DNA of 41,841 bases, from NCBI GenBank assembly GCA_964423465.1, contig CAYRFK010000017.1:1-41841 (forward strand). Reading direction: 5' to 3'. Position 1 is the stretch's first letter; each line of letters starts with the position of its first letter. This DNA is from VGWF01 sp964423465 (GTDB lineage: Bacteria > Verrucomicrobiota > Kiritimatiellia > PWTM01). Shown here one piece after another: positions 1-8,240 of the stretch. Under the pieces are notes generated by a model. The model ran no database searches and was not told the origin of the DNA. It saw only the letters and a program-made list of their open reading frames with translations. The translations under genes and the position numbers were made by a program.

Positions 1-84
1 CGCCCGAATCCGTCGGGCGCAACGGTTGACCTGAAACGCCGGGTGGCGCCGGTCGGATACCGGCGCTACGACCGTCCGTCGCGG
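1..84. repeat. REP-like paired-hairpin repeat, copy 1
   Basis: The element holds two perfect inverted repeats. The first is CGCCCGA (1-7) with TCGGGCG (13-19) around a 5-nt loop; the second is GCGCCGGT (46-53) with ACCGGCGC (59-66) around a 5-nt loop. A second copy of the same length and orientation lies at 4685-4768. The two hairpins and the loops are identical in both copies, while the 25-nt spacer (20-44) differs, which suggests selection on structure. The right end overlaps the last codons and the TAG stop (66-68) of the DUF4432 gene, so the repeat supplies that gene's stop codon. It may end or stabilise the transcript. No REP-associated transposase is in the window. Confidence 0.8.
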
Positions 85-1121
85 GGCGGGGGGTCGCGGA
101 CGGAGATCGTCACGAGGTGCTCGACGGTCTCGTCGGGCTCGAGCATCCGGAGCGTGCCGTTGGCGCGTTCGACGGACTGGCCGTCGGGGTGGCAGTTGGC
201 CGGTTCCATGCCCAGCGCGTATTCCTGACAGCCCATCATCTTCCACTGCGTGAAGAACGGAAGCTCGGCCTTGCGCCACGCGATTTCGAGCGCCAGTCCG
301 CGGGCGACGTTCGTCAGCGTCATCTTGGCCATGCCGTCCGCGTCGGGCTCGACGTCGTGGTAGAAACACTGCTCGACGTAGCCGGAGGTTGGCGGCTGGC
401 AGACGCGCCACCGGGCGAGATCGTCCTCCGCGTTCTTCGTGCGGGGCCGCGTGCCGGCCACCCGCCCGCCCAGCGTCGCGTTCTCGTCGAGCAGCGGGAA
501 CCCGGCGTTGATGTGATAGAGCGCCATCAACGGCGCGGGGCGCACGCCGCGGTTGGTGATGCGATCGCAGATCCGGATCGTGTTCTCGCCCATCTCCGTG
601 GAGATCGTCCTGCGGCATTCCAGGTTCTCCGCAAAGAAGCTCGCCTCGCGCAGGATGCCGGAGATCTGCATCCGGTAGACGCCGTCCGCCCAGTCCTCGG
701 CCACGGACAGGTTCTCCGCCGGCGTGTTGGACAGACGCCCGTGCAGGCCGCGCGGGCCCTCGACCTGCATGCCGGCCTCGGCCTCGGGCGCGCCGACATG
801 GCTGAGGCCGCAGCCGGTCATCAGTCCCGCGCCGAAGCTGCGAAGCCAGCGCAAACCGTCGGGCTCGTAGTAGGCCGGGTGCGTGACGCCGACGGGCGTC
901 AGGTAGGCCAGCGGCACCCCGCGAAACGTCGCGCGCCCGATGTCCATGCCGCGGTCGGGCAGGATCTGGAACGAGAGCCCGCTTCCATTGTCGACGTCGG
1001 CCGTCCGGACACCGCGCCCGCGCCCGTCGTCGAGCACGCCAAGGTTCACCCCCGCCAGCTGCCTCATGGCACCGACATAGGGCTTGAGCTGCTGCGCCGT
1101 CATCCGTGCGTAGGCATTCAT
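66..1121 (-). CDS. DUF4432 family protein (aldose 1-epimerase-like)
   Basis: The protein has 351 residues and looks like the DUF4432 branch of the galactose-mutarotase superfold, whose members bind or epimerise sugars. Visible support includes the N-terminal stretch with LPDRGMDIG near residue 55, a conserved GLHGR segment near residue 125, and a C-terminal ALGMEPANC segment near residue 305. No signal peptide is seen, so it is probably cytoplasmic. Its ATG overlaps the TGA of the upstream beta-helix gene by 4 bp (ATGA), and AAGGAGGA lies just before the start, so the two genes are probably translationally coupled. The C-terminal codons and stop fall inside a REP-like repeat. The exact substrate is unknown; sugar metabolism linked to the secreted beta-helix protein is inference. 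Confidence 0.85.
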   Translation of the reverse strand: MNAYARMTAQQLKPYVGAMRQLAGVNLGVLDDGRGRGVRTADVDNGSGLSFQILPDRGMDIGRATFRGVPLAYLTPVGVTHPAYYEPDGLRWLRSFGAGLMTGCGLSHVGAPEAEAGMQVEGPRGLHGRLSNTPAENLSVAEDWADGVYRMQISGILREASFFAENLECRRTISTEMGENTIRICDRITNRGVRPAPLMALYHINAGFPLLDENATLGGRVAGTRPRTKNAEDDLARWRVCQPPTSGYVEQCFYHDVEPDADGMAKMTLTNVARGLALEIAWRKAELPFFTQWKMMGCQEYALGMEPANCHPDGQSVERANGTLRMLEPDETVEHLVTISVRDPPPRDGRS

Positions 1122-3094
1122 CGGGGGTCCTCCTTCAGGGGTGCCGCGGGAGCGAGTACGGGCGGGATGCCGAAGAGCTGGAGGCTGTAGTCCTCGAGGT
1201 GGATCGTCGACGGACGCTCAAGGCGCAGGCGCCACCCCGCGTCCCGGGCCCCGGCCGGCGGGACCGCATGGAGCACCCGGGGATGCGCGATGTCGTCCTC
1301 AACCTTCACGGCGGAGCCGGCCGGGTCGACGAGCGAAGCCTTCACCCCCTCGCCGTCGCCGGAGCCGACGATCCACGCCGCGAACGCGTGCGTTCCCGCC
1401 GGCACCGAAAGCGCGTGGTCGCCGGTGGTGCCGAAGAAGTGCGCCGGCCGGCGGTCGGTCGCCACGCACAGCGCGTGGGTCGCGGACCGGATCCGGAAGA
1501 CGCAACTTCCGCCCCCCGCCTCGATCCGGTGCAGGCCCGCTGCCGCGGCCGTGAACGCGATGCGGGCCTCGTCGCCCGCCTCGACCATGCGCGACAGCGC
1601 CTCCGCGCCGGACGGCCCGGTCACGCGCAGCGGGATCCGGTGCGGGGCGGGGCCGACCTTCTCGACCTTCACGGCCAGTTGCACTTCTTCTCCGTCCGCG
1701 GCGCGCACGACCAACTCCGCCTCGTGCCGCAGCCGCCACGATGCGCCGGACACCGGGGTGGCCGGCACGTCGCGCACTGCATCGATCGCGACCGACGGAA
1801 GCCGGGCGACGGCAACATCGGGAAACCAGATTTCGAGCTGCCGGTCGTCCAGCGAGACCGCCGTCCGGCCTTCCGCCGATGCGAACTCGAACCGGCCGGT
1901 CACGCGGTGCAGCGCGCGCAGGCGTCCGTCGGAGCGCCAGTCCATCGGGCTCGCGTCGCCCGGCGCGGCTGACGAGACCCGGCCCCCGTCGATCGCGACT
2001 CCGCCGATGCCGTTCGCAGCCTCGCGCCGCGCCGTGATCAGGAGTGGCACGCCTTTCGGATCCCGGGCCTCGATCCGGCAGTTCGCGAACGTCATCGACG
2101 ATCCGTCGGCCACGGCGTTCGCCACGGTGACCACGTGGCCGGTCTCCGCCGAGAGCGTGCAATCGGCGAAGACCGCGGTCCCGCGCGTGGCGCCGTTGGA
2201 ACCGGACGCCGAGTTCCAGTACACCGCGGCCCGCCGGTTTGCGGACGACGTGCACCGTTCGATGCGGAACGACACCGGCCGCGCCGCCGCGTTCATATGG
2301 TGGAGCGCGAAGAGGAAGCCGCCGCCCGCGTTGTTGGTCAGCACGCAGTCGCGCATCACGCAGTCGACCAGGCGCTCCGAGGGATGATTCGGCTCGAAGT
2401 CGATGCCCGCCATCGGCGCGGTGCCGCGCGTGTTGATCATCGCGGTCCGCTCGATCAGGAGACCCTCCGCCGAGATGACGCTGATGCCCTGCCGGTGGTG
2501 TCCGTCGCAGATGACGTCGCGGATGACCACATTCCGGCAGGGCGCGCCGCCGGAGCCCGCCCCGATGTAGACGCCGTCGCCGCCGCTGCGAGCGAGGGTG
2601 AGCCCCTCGATCTTCACATCAACGCACGCACGAAGGCGGATGCAGTGACGCCACTCGGCTGCGGCGTAGTTCGTGGTTGCGTAGTCCTCCTGCCACATCC
2701 GCAGGGTCGCGCCCGGGCCGCGCAGGACGAGGTTCGTGCATGTTTCGGCGCTGAAGAGACAGTCCGATTTCCCCGTGTAGCCGCCGCGCCGGGCCTCGAC
2801 CACGGCGCCCGATTCGAACACGACCTCGAGACCGCCGCGCAACACCAGCGGGTCGACGATCCACGGCGAGCCGCAGTGGCCGACTGTCACGCGCCGCGCA
2901 CCCGAGGTCAGCGCCGCCTGCAGGGGCGCCGTCGCGTTCGTCGGGTTGAACCCCCACCACTCGGCCCGCGCCTCCGCGCGACGGCCCGCAAGAACGTCGG
3001 CGACGGCGGCGGGGTCCGGCGGCGGCGCGGCGGCGGCGGACAGGGCCCAGGCGGGAAGGAGCGCGAAGACGACCCGACGGCGTGCGGCGTTCAT
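1118..3094 (-). CDS. Secreted right-handed parallel beta-helix protein
   Basis: The protein has 658 residues with an N-terminal signal peptide: a basic MNAARRR start, a hydrophobic core, and a likely cut after ALSAAAA. Residues of about 50-370 show the turn-by-turn pattern of a right-handed beta-helix, with repeated segments such as NVVIRDVICDG, GLLIERTAMIN and LVDCVMRDCVLTNNAGGG. This fold is typical of pectate-lyase-like and other polysaccharide-active enzymes. The last 280 residues look like beta-sandwich domains and carry no motif I can name. It lies 17 nt after the LpxC-like gene and overlaps the DUF4432 gene by 4 bp. A role in binding or cutting polysaccharide outside the cytoplasm is likely, but catalytic residues cannot be assigned. 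Confidence 0.82.
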   Translation of the reverse strand: MNAARRRVVFALLPAWALSAAAAPPPDPAAVADVLAGRRAEARAEWWGFNPTNATAPLQAALTSGARRVTVGHCGSPWIVDPLVLRGGLEVVFESGAVVEARRGGYTGKSDCLFSAETCTNLVLRGPGATLRMWQEDYATTNYAAAEWRHCIRLRACVDVKIEGLTLARSGGDGVYIGAGSGGAPCRNVVIRDVICDGHHRQGISVISAEGLLIERTAMINTRGTAPMAGIDFEPNHPSERLVDCVMRDCVLTNNAGGGFLFALHHMNAAARPVSFRIERCTSSANRRAAVYWNSASGSNGATRGTAVFADCTLSAETGHVVTVANAVADGSSMTFANCRIEARDPKGVPLLITARREAANGIGGVAIDGGRVSSAAPGDASPMDWRSDGRLRALHRVTGRFEFASAEGRTAVSLDDRQLEIWFPDVAVARLPSVAIDAVRDVPATPVSGASWRLRHEAELVVRAADGEEVQLAVKVEKVGPAPHRIPLRVTGPSGAEALSRMVEAGDEARIAFTAAAAGLHRIEAGGGSCVFRIRSATHALCVATDRRPAHFFGTTGDHALSVPAGTHAFAAWIVGSGDGEGVKASLVDPAGSAVKVEDDIAHPRVLHAVPPAGARDAGWRLRLERPSTIHLEDYSLQLFGIPPVLAPAAPLKEDPR

Positions 3095-3111
3095 GGCTCC
3101 GAGTATCCGGG

Positions 3112-4143
3112 CTAGGGGAACGGGACCAGAAGGTCGTGCAGGTGGAGAAGCGCGATGAGCTTCACATCCAGCGCGTGGCCGGCGCGGTAGCTGGCAACAT
3201 CGCCGACGAGCCGGCCACCCTCGACCAGCGCGAGCGCGGCGGCGAGGTCGAGCGCGGCGCGGTGCCAGACGGCCTCGAGAGACTTGCCGTTGTGGATCAG
3301 CCGCGGCTTGTTGTGGTAGCCCGTGCGTCCCGCGATCAGCAGGTTGTGCTTGTTGTAGCCGAGATGGCGGATGTCGGCGAAGACGCGGCCGACGGTCTGG
3401 CAGTAGAACTTCTTGGACGCGGACGTGTTCGTGCGGGCGACGGCGGCACGGCGGAAGGCGTCGCGGTTCATGACGAACCGGATCCGCTGCTTTCCGATCG
3501 CGGTCGGGAAGTCGATCGCGGCGTCGATCGTCAGCCGCGGTTCCGGGCCGGCGGGCGGGGCGAGGATGACGAAGGCGCCGTTGGGGCCGCAGACGCAGAC
3601 CTTCTCGCGCACCGTGACATGGCGCGCCGGCACGCCGGTGCCGACGATGCCGGCCTTCTCAATCGCCTCGACGAGGTCCATGCTGCCGCGCTCGAACAGC
3701 GGCGGATCGCCCGAGTCGATCTTCACCGTGAGCCGGTCGAGCCCGAGGCCCGGCATGAGCGCGATGATGTGCTCGACCATGCGGCAGTAGTTGTGGGGGT
3801 CGCCGCTGCGGAGGACGATGTTGCTGACGATCTGGCCGGTCGTCCACACGTTGCGAACGGATACACGGGTCGGCAGATCCTCGGGCCGGTCCGACCGGTC
3901 GAACCACCAGCCATCGCGTGTGCAGGGCTCGAAGGTGATGGTACGCGTCTCGTGGCCGAGGAAGGTGCCCGGACCGCAGACCGTCACCGGTCCGGCAATC
4001 GTCGTCTGGTCGGGGGTGTAATCGGCCCCGGGGGTGGCGGTTTCGTCCAGGTCGACGGGTTGCGCGCTCCATGCCTCGAAGGCACGGCGCATCACGTCGG
4101 CCTGTCCGCTGATCAGGTTTCCCCAGATGGATTGGGCAGTCAT
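3112..4143 (-). CDS. Divergent LpxC-like UDP-3-O-acyl-GlcNAc deacetylase
   Basis: The protein has 343 residues. The LpxC fold is recognisable: VEHII at 123-127 matches the VEHLL helix with the first zinc histidine (H125), and YRAGHALD at 319-326 matches the C-terminal GHALN motif (H323). LpxC removes the acetyl group in the first committed step of lipid A synthesis. Two things are odd. There are about 45 extra residues at the N-terminus. The HKxxD motif, which supplies the histidine and aspartate zinc ligands, reads HRAALD (294-299), with the histidine one residue too far from the aspartate and the lysine absent. It may be a paralog with altered activity and not the housekeeping LpxC. It ends in TAG and sits 51 nt downstream of the lipoprotein gene in an apparent operon. 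Confidence 0.75.
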   Translation of the reverse strand: MTAQSIWGNLISGQADVMRRAFEAWSAQPVDLDETATPGADYTPDQTTIAGPVTVCGPGTFLGHETRTITFEPCTRDGWWFDRSDRPEDLPTRVSVRNVWTTGQIVSNIVLRSGDPHNYCRMVEHIIALMPGLGLDRLTVKIDSGDPPLFERGSMDLVEAIEKAGIVGTGVPARHVTVREKVCVCGPNGAFVILAPPAGPEPRLTIDAAIDFPTAIGKQRIRFVMNRDAFRRAAVARTNTSASKKFYCQTVGRVFADIRHLGYNKHNLLIAGRTGYHNKPRLIHNGKSLEAVWHRAALDLAAALALVEGGRLVGDVASYRAGHALDVKLIALLHLHDLLVPFP

Positions 4144-4194
4144 AAGCCGCCCAATATCGCCGATTCCGCCTCCCCGGACAAGTGTGGGGGTGAA

Positions 4195-4566
4195 TCAGGG
4201 CGACTCGAGATGGATGTCCGCGTCGTATTCCTCCCAGTCCCAATCGGATACGCGGATTTCAACCACGGTCAAGCGGCCGGCGACGACGTCCATGTCGTAC
4301 GCGCCATAGCGGTCCCCGCCCTGCTCGTCCAGCACGAGCCGGTGGAGGCCGGGGTCCAGGTCGTAGGCCCGTTCGCCGTAGTCGTCGATGTCGTTGACCA
4401 CCACGCCGTCGATGTAGACGTTGATGTCGTCGCCCGTCCGGTTGTCGAGGTAGATGCTGCCCTGTCCGACAGGCGGGGTGTGGTTGTAGTCCTCGTCGTC
4501 GCACCCGGCGAAGCCAAGCGGCAGCAGCGCGGCAACCATCCACAGGAACCCGAAGCGAAGTCTCAT
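4195..4566 (-). CDS. Small predicted lipoprotein
   Basis: The protein has 123 residues. A short basic N-terminus (MRLRFG) and a hydrophobic stretch lead to GFAGC, with C22 as the likely lipidated cysteine; phenylalanine at -3 is a weaker lipobox residue. Acidic residues follow directly (CDDEDY). The mature part is a run of short beta-strands with many aspartates and tyrosines (INVYIDGVVVNDIDD), somewhat like a PEGA or carboxypeptidase-regulatory-like beta-sandwich, but I cannot assign a family. GAGGG lies about 8 nt upstream of the ATG. It is the first gene of the minus-strand cluster that continues into the LpxC-like gene. Envelope location is likely; function is unknown. Confidence 0.7.
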   Translation of the reverse strand: MRLRFGFLWMVAALLPLGFAGCDDEDYNHTPPVGQGSIYLDNRTGDDINVYIDGVVVNDIDDYGERAYDLDPGLHRLVLDEQGGDRYGAYDMDVVAGRLTVVEIRVSDWDWEEYDADIHLESP

Positions 4567-4684
4567 GGTGGAACCCTCGACGGAATCCTACACCCTCGCG
4601 CGCCCGGGACAAGCCCGGCACCGCAGGACAGACGCAACTTCCGTGATCCACGATCGCACCACGTTGCGGGAGATTCCTCCGTGG
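4567..4684. other. Intergenic segment upstream of the lipoprotein gene
   Basis: This lies between the lipoprotein start and the second REP-like repeat. It holds a short CCGGG/CCCGG inverted repeat near 4602-4616. No convincing promoter or open frame was found, although the promoter of the four-gene cluster would be expected around here. Confidence 0.35.
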
Positions 4685-4768
4685 CGCCCGAATCCGTCGG
4701 GCGCAGAGTCGGACCCGGGACGCAAGGTGGCGCCGGTCGGATACCGGCGCTACGGGCGTCCGTCACGG
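4685..4768. repeat. REP-like paired-hairpin repeat, copy 2
   Basis: This copy has the same length and orientation as the element at 1-84. Hairpin one is CGCCCGA/TCGGGCG (4685-4703); hairpin two is GCGCCGGT/ACCGGCGC (4730-4750). The outer 19 bases and the 26 bases of the second hairpin block match copy 1 exactly, the central 25 bases do not, and the last 14 bases differ at three positions. It lies between the divergently spaced ends of the lipoprotein and ParB-like genes, a typical non-coding site for such elements. Confidence 0.8.
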
Positions 4769-4842
4769 ATGCTGTTTCGTGCTTGCCGCTTGGGATTTCG
4801 AATTTGTTTCGTGCTTCGGAATCGGGATTCCGTGCTTTCTTT
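4769..4842. repeat. AT-rich intergenic filler with AAGCACG(G)AA units
   Basis: Read on the minus strand, this stretch carries three imperfect AAGCACGAA-type units separated by short runs such as ACAAATTCGAAATCCC. It is much richer in AT than its surroundings and lies just downstream of the ParB-like stop codon. Similar CGAAA-rich filler occurs between genes in many PVC genomes. No coding or RNA function is apparent. Confidence 0.5.
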
Positions 4843-5664
4843 CTACTCCGCCGCCTGCTCCTCCGGCAGCAATCCGGGGAAGGCGCGGCGGACGTTGGCG
4901 GCGTGGCCGCCGTCGGGGTCCATGCCGGCGAGGACGCTGACGAGGGCGCAGAGGTCGTCGTAGCGGACGGTCAGCTTCTCGCCGGCCCGCTTCGGCAGGT
5001 CGCGCACGAGCCGGCGGGCGGCGCGGCGCGGGGTAAGGGGGCGCACCGGACGGATCGTCTGCCGGCCGGCCTCCATGGCCGCGAGGACACGGTCGACCGA
5101 CTCCTTCTCCCGCCCCGGCTCGGCGGCCAGGGCGGCGCGGCAGATTTCCCGGGCGCGGTTCCACGAGAGGCGGCCCTCGCCGAGCAGCACACGGACCCGC
5201 GGATCCATACCGGGCGCGTAGCGGAGGATCTCCTCGATCCACCCGGGGCTGCGGTCCAGGAACCCCGCGATCTTCTCCACCGGCCAGTTGGCGTTGTTGA
5301 GATAGACGATCGTGTCGAAGTAGTCCGTGATCCGCGTGTCCAGCCGGTCGGCGTTGAGCTTCAGGTTCAGCGCGCGGATCTCGTCGAGATCCCCGGCGAC
5401 GACGCGCACGTCGACGCGGTCGAAGTAGCCGGGGTTCTTCGAGCGGATGGCGCGGATCGCCGAATGCCGGTGGAAGCCGCCGACGAGGTGGAACTCGCCC
5501 GGATTCCGCTCCCACACGACGAGCGGCTCGAGCAGGCCGTTCTTCAGGATGTCCGCCTCGTAGTGGCGCACCTTCTCCCACCGCAGCGCGCGGTGGTTCT
5601 CGATCGCCGGGTGGAACCGGATCGCGTCAAAGGCCAGATACTCGTATCGCTTGGTTGTCAGCAT
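4843..5664 (-). CDS. ParB/Srx-like N-terminal domain protein
   Basis: The protein has 273 residues if it starts at ATG 5664 (MLTTKRYEY). Residues of about 10-95 form a ParB-like domain: KNGLLEPLVVW, then GGFHRHSAI, which matches the GxxR CTP/nucleic-acid-binding box of ParB proteins. A helix-turn-helix-like segment follows near residue 130 (EKIAGFLDRSPGWIEEIL). The C-terminal third is basic and has no clear family. There is no ParA partner and no parS-like site in view, so chromosome segregation is unlikely; a DNA-binding regulator or plasmid/prophage-type ParB homolog is more plausible. An upstream in-frame start at 5808 was not chosen because it would translate repeat-like filler. AT-rich filler flanks the gene on both sides. 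Confidence 0.78.
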   Translation of the reverse strand: MLTTKRYEYLAFDAIRFHPAIENHRALRWEKVRHYEADILKNGLLEPLVVWERNPGEFHLVGGFHRHSAIRAIRSKNPGYFDRVDVRVVAGDLDEIRALNLKLNADRLDTRITDYFDTIVYLNNANWPVEKIAGFLDRSPGWIEEILRYAPGMDPRVRVLLGEGRLSWNRAREICRAALAAEPGREKESVDRVLAAMEAGRQTIRPVRPLTPRRAARRLVRDLPKRAGEKLTVRYDDLCALVSVLAGMDPDGGHAANVRRAFPGLLPEEQAAE

Positions 5665-5764
5665 GAAAGCGTGTCGCCGGAAGTGGGGGCTCCCCTTTTC
5701 ACTTCTGAACTTCCGACTTCCTTGGAGTTTGGAGTTTTCTACTTCGCCGGCCGTGGGGCATTCC
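5665..5764. repeat. AT-rich filler with repeated ACTTC units
   Basis: The 100-bp gap between purQ and the ParB-like gene holds repeated ACTTC words (ACTTCTGAACTTCCGACTTCC around 5701-5721, then ACTTC again near 5750) and a doubled GGAGTTT. It interrupts the spacing of the amino-acid operon and may separate the ParB-like gene from it. No strong Shine-Dalgarno sequence precedes the ParB-like start. Confidence 0.5.
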
Positions 5765-6586
5765 CTACGCCGCCGCGGTCGCCCCGCCGCGCATGTGCCG
5801 GACGGCATTCTTGAAAATCTCGAGCCCTAACCCGTGTTCCGGCAGGACGCCGTCGATCCGCTGGCGGACCGCCTGCGGATGATTGTCCGCGTGCAGGTAG
5901 GCCTCGGGATGCGGCATCAGGCCAAAGATGCGGCCGGTTGGATCGCAGAGCCCCGCGATCGAGTTGAGCGAGCCGTTCGGGTTTTCCGGGTACTCCGTCG
6001 CCGCCTCGCCGGTTGCGGGGTCGATGTAGCGGCACGCGACGCAGCCTTCGGCCTCGACCCGGTCGACCAGCGCCTTGTCGAGGGTGAAGATCTTGCCCTC
6101 GCCGTGGCGGACCGGCAGCGGCATGCGGTCGAGCCCGCGCGTGAAGACGCACGGCGACTTCGGCTCGTAGCGCAGCGTGACCCAGAGGTTCCGGAAGGTG
6201 CCGACGTCATTCTGCATCAGCGAGAGCTTCTGGGTGAAAACGTCGCCGTCGAATCCGGGGATCAGCCCGAGCTTCACCATGATCTGGAAGCCGTTGCACA
6301 CGCCGAGGATCAGCTTGCCGTCCGCGACGAACCGGCCGAGGTCCTCGCGCATGCGGTGGCGCACCCGCGATGCGAACACGTGGCCCGAGCCCATGTGGTC
6401 GCCGAACGAGAAGCCGCCGATGAACATCAGCGCTTCGAAGTCGTGCAGGCGGGCGGGCCGTTCAAGCAGGTCGCCCAGGTGGACGAGCTGCGGCGCCGCG
6501 CCCGCAAGCTCCCACGCATGCTTCGACTCGGCCTCGCAGTTCAGGCCGTAGCCGGTGATGATCAGGACCGGTGGTTTCATGCTCAT
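5765..6586 (-). CDS. purQ: Phosphoribosylformylglycinamidine synthase, glutaminase subunit PurQ
   Basis: The protein has 273 residues, longer than the common PurQ of about 225. It is a class I glutamine amidotransferase that supplies ammonia to PurL in the fourth step of purine synthesis. The nucleophile elbow GVCNGFQIM puts the catalytic cysteine at C97, and LMPHPEAYL near residue 225 carries the His-Glu pair. GGFSFGDHMGSG near residue 57 is the typical oxyanion strand region. The start MSMKPP or MKPP (6580) both fit. It lies 39 nt after the corrected cimA stop and is probably the last gene of the hom-led operon. PurL and PurS are not in the window. Co-transcription of a purine gene with threonine/isoleucine genes is unusual. 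Confidence 0.92.
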   Translation of the reverse strand: MSMKPPVLIITGYGLNCEAESKHAWELAGAAPQLVHLGDLLERPARLHDFEALMFIGGFSFGDHMGSGHVFASRVRHRMREDLGRFVADGKLILGVCNGFQIMVKLGLIPGFDGDVFTQKLSLMQNDVGTFRNLWVTLRYEPKSPCVFTRGLDRMPLPVRHGEGKIFTLDKALVDRVEAEGCVACRYIDPATGEAATEYPENPNGSLNSIAGLCDPTGRIFGLMPHPEAYLHADNHPQAVRQRIDGVLPEHGLGLEIFKNAVRHMRGGATAAA

Positions 6587-6625
6587 GATATATCCCGCGT
6601 CGCGCTTCGGGCTTCGTTCGCGCCC

Positions 6626-8240
6626 TCAGCCGCCCGAGCCGGCCTGGCCGGCCTGCTCTTCAAGGAACAGCTTGTACTCGAGGCCGTCGACAAGGGNNNN
6701 NNNNNNCGACCAGGGCCTCCCACGAGGCTTCGATGATGTTGTCGGAGACGCCGATGGTGTTCCACGAGTGGCTGCCGGCGGCGGATTGGATCAACACGCG
6801 CGTCTTGGCGGCCGTCGCCTCCTTCGGATCGAGGATGCGGACGCTGTAATCCGTCAGCTTCACGTCGCGGACCGAGGGATGGAACGGCTCGAGCGCCTTG
6901 CGCAGGGCCTGGTTCAGCGCATCAATCGGGCCGTCGCCCTCGCCGACCGTGTGGACGGACTGGTCGCCGACGCGCAGCTTCACCGTGGCCTCCGAGATGC
7001 ACGGCTCGCCGGCGCTGCGTTTCTCGACGATGACGCGGAACCCCTCGAGGTGGAAGAACGCCTTGTGCTGCTTGAGGACCTTCTGGATCAGCAGCTTGAA
7101 CGACGCATCCGCCGCCTCGAACTGGTAGCCGTCCTTCTCCATCCGCTCGAGCTCGCGCAGGACCTCGCGCACCTCCGGCGCGTCGCGGTCCATCGCGATG
7201 CCCATCTCGACGGCCTTGAGAAAGACGTTGCTGGCGCCGGAGAGTTCCGACACCAGGATCCGGCGACCGTTGCCGACGGCCTCCGGCTCGATGTGCTCAT
7301 AGGCCCGCTGGTTCTTGCGGACGGCGTCGGCGTGGATGCCGGCCTTGTGGGCAAAGGCGCTTGCGCCGACGAACGGCTGCTTCGACTGGGGGCGCACGTC
7401 GGCCATCTCGAACACGAAGTCGGCGACGGACCTCATCTCTGCGAGCGAGCCCGGACACAGGCACTCGCGCCCCATCTTGAGCGCGAGGTTCGGAATGATG
7501 GAACAGAGGTTCGCGTTGCCGGTGCGCTCGCCGAAGCCGTTGATCGTCCCCTGCACATGGACGGCGCCGGCCCGCACGGCCTCGAGGGAGTTCGCCACCG
7601 CCAGTTCGCCGTCGTTGTGCGCGTGGATACCGATGCGGCCGCCGTCGGCCTTCAGCACCGCGGCGGTGATCGCCGCGATCTCGTGCGGCAGCGCGCCGCC
7701 GTTGGTGTCGCAGAGCGCGAGCGTGCCGGCCCCCGCCTCGCGCGCGGCGCGGAGGGTCTTCAAGGCGTACTCGGGATTGTCCTTGTACCCGTCGAAGAAA
7801 TGCTCGGCATCGTAGACGACCTCGCGGCCGTTCTCGCGGAGCACGCGGACGGTGTCGGCGATCATCTTCAGGTTGTCGTCGTCCGTCACGCGCAGGATCT
7901 CGCGGACATGCAGCGTCCACGATTTGCCGAAGATCGTTGCGACCGGCGTGTCCGCCTCGAGCAGCGCCTTTACGCCGGGATCCTCGCCGACGGAGAGCTT
8001 CGCCCGGCGCGTACTGCCGAAGGCGGAGATGCGGGCGTGCTTCAGGGGGATCCGCTTGATCTCGCGGAAGAACTCCATGTCCTTCGGGTTCGACGCCGCG
8101 AAACCGCACTCGATGATGTCGACGCCGAGGGCGTCGAGCCGCTGGGCGACCTGGAGCTTGCCGGGGCCGGAGAACGAGATCCCCTCGCCCTGCGCGCCGT
8201 CGCGCAGGGTTGTGTCGTAGATCTCGACGCGCCGGCTCAT
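6626..8240 (-). CDS. cimA: (R)-citramalate synthase CimA (split by a false assembly gap)
   Basis: CimA condenses pyruvate and acetyl-CoA to citramalate, opening a threonine-independent route to isoleucine. The N-terminus has the DRE-TIM signature YDTTLRDGAQGEG, followed by CDTNGG, IHAHND and a C-terminal LeuA-dimer-like regulatory domain. A 10-base N run (6697-6706) breaks the frame near the C-terminus. The bases on either side overlap (see the gap entry); collapsing the overlap gives a 531-residue protein ending SWEALVDGLEYKLFLEEQ and so on, with TGA at 6626-6628. The closely related 2-isopropylmalate synthase is the main alternative, but the length and ending favour CimA. The start overlaps the lysC stop by 4 bp (ATGA), which implies coupling. 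Confidence 0.92.
6688..6715. other. N run, likely false scaffold gap between overlapping contigs
   Basis: Ten Ns (6697-6706) separate CGACAAGGG (6688-6696) from CGACCAGGG (6707-6715). These nine bases differ at one position. They look like the same sequence present twice, once at each contig end. Removing the Ns and one copy leaves 1596 coding bases for cimA, exactly 532 codons including the stop, which supports the interpretation. Confidence 0.85.

Noticed and set aside
5665..5808. Longer ParB-like protein starting at 5808
   Set aside because: The extra 48 residues would translate repeated AT-rich filler and overlap the end of purQ; the ParB similarity begins after the inner methionine.
3082..5814. 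A 910-codon plus-strand frame
   Set aside because: It runs antisense across the LpxC-like, lipoprotein and ParB-like genes and through two non-coding repeats. Its translation has no domain, while the minus-strand genes do.
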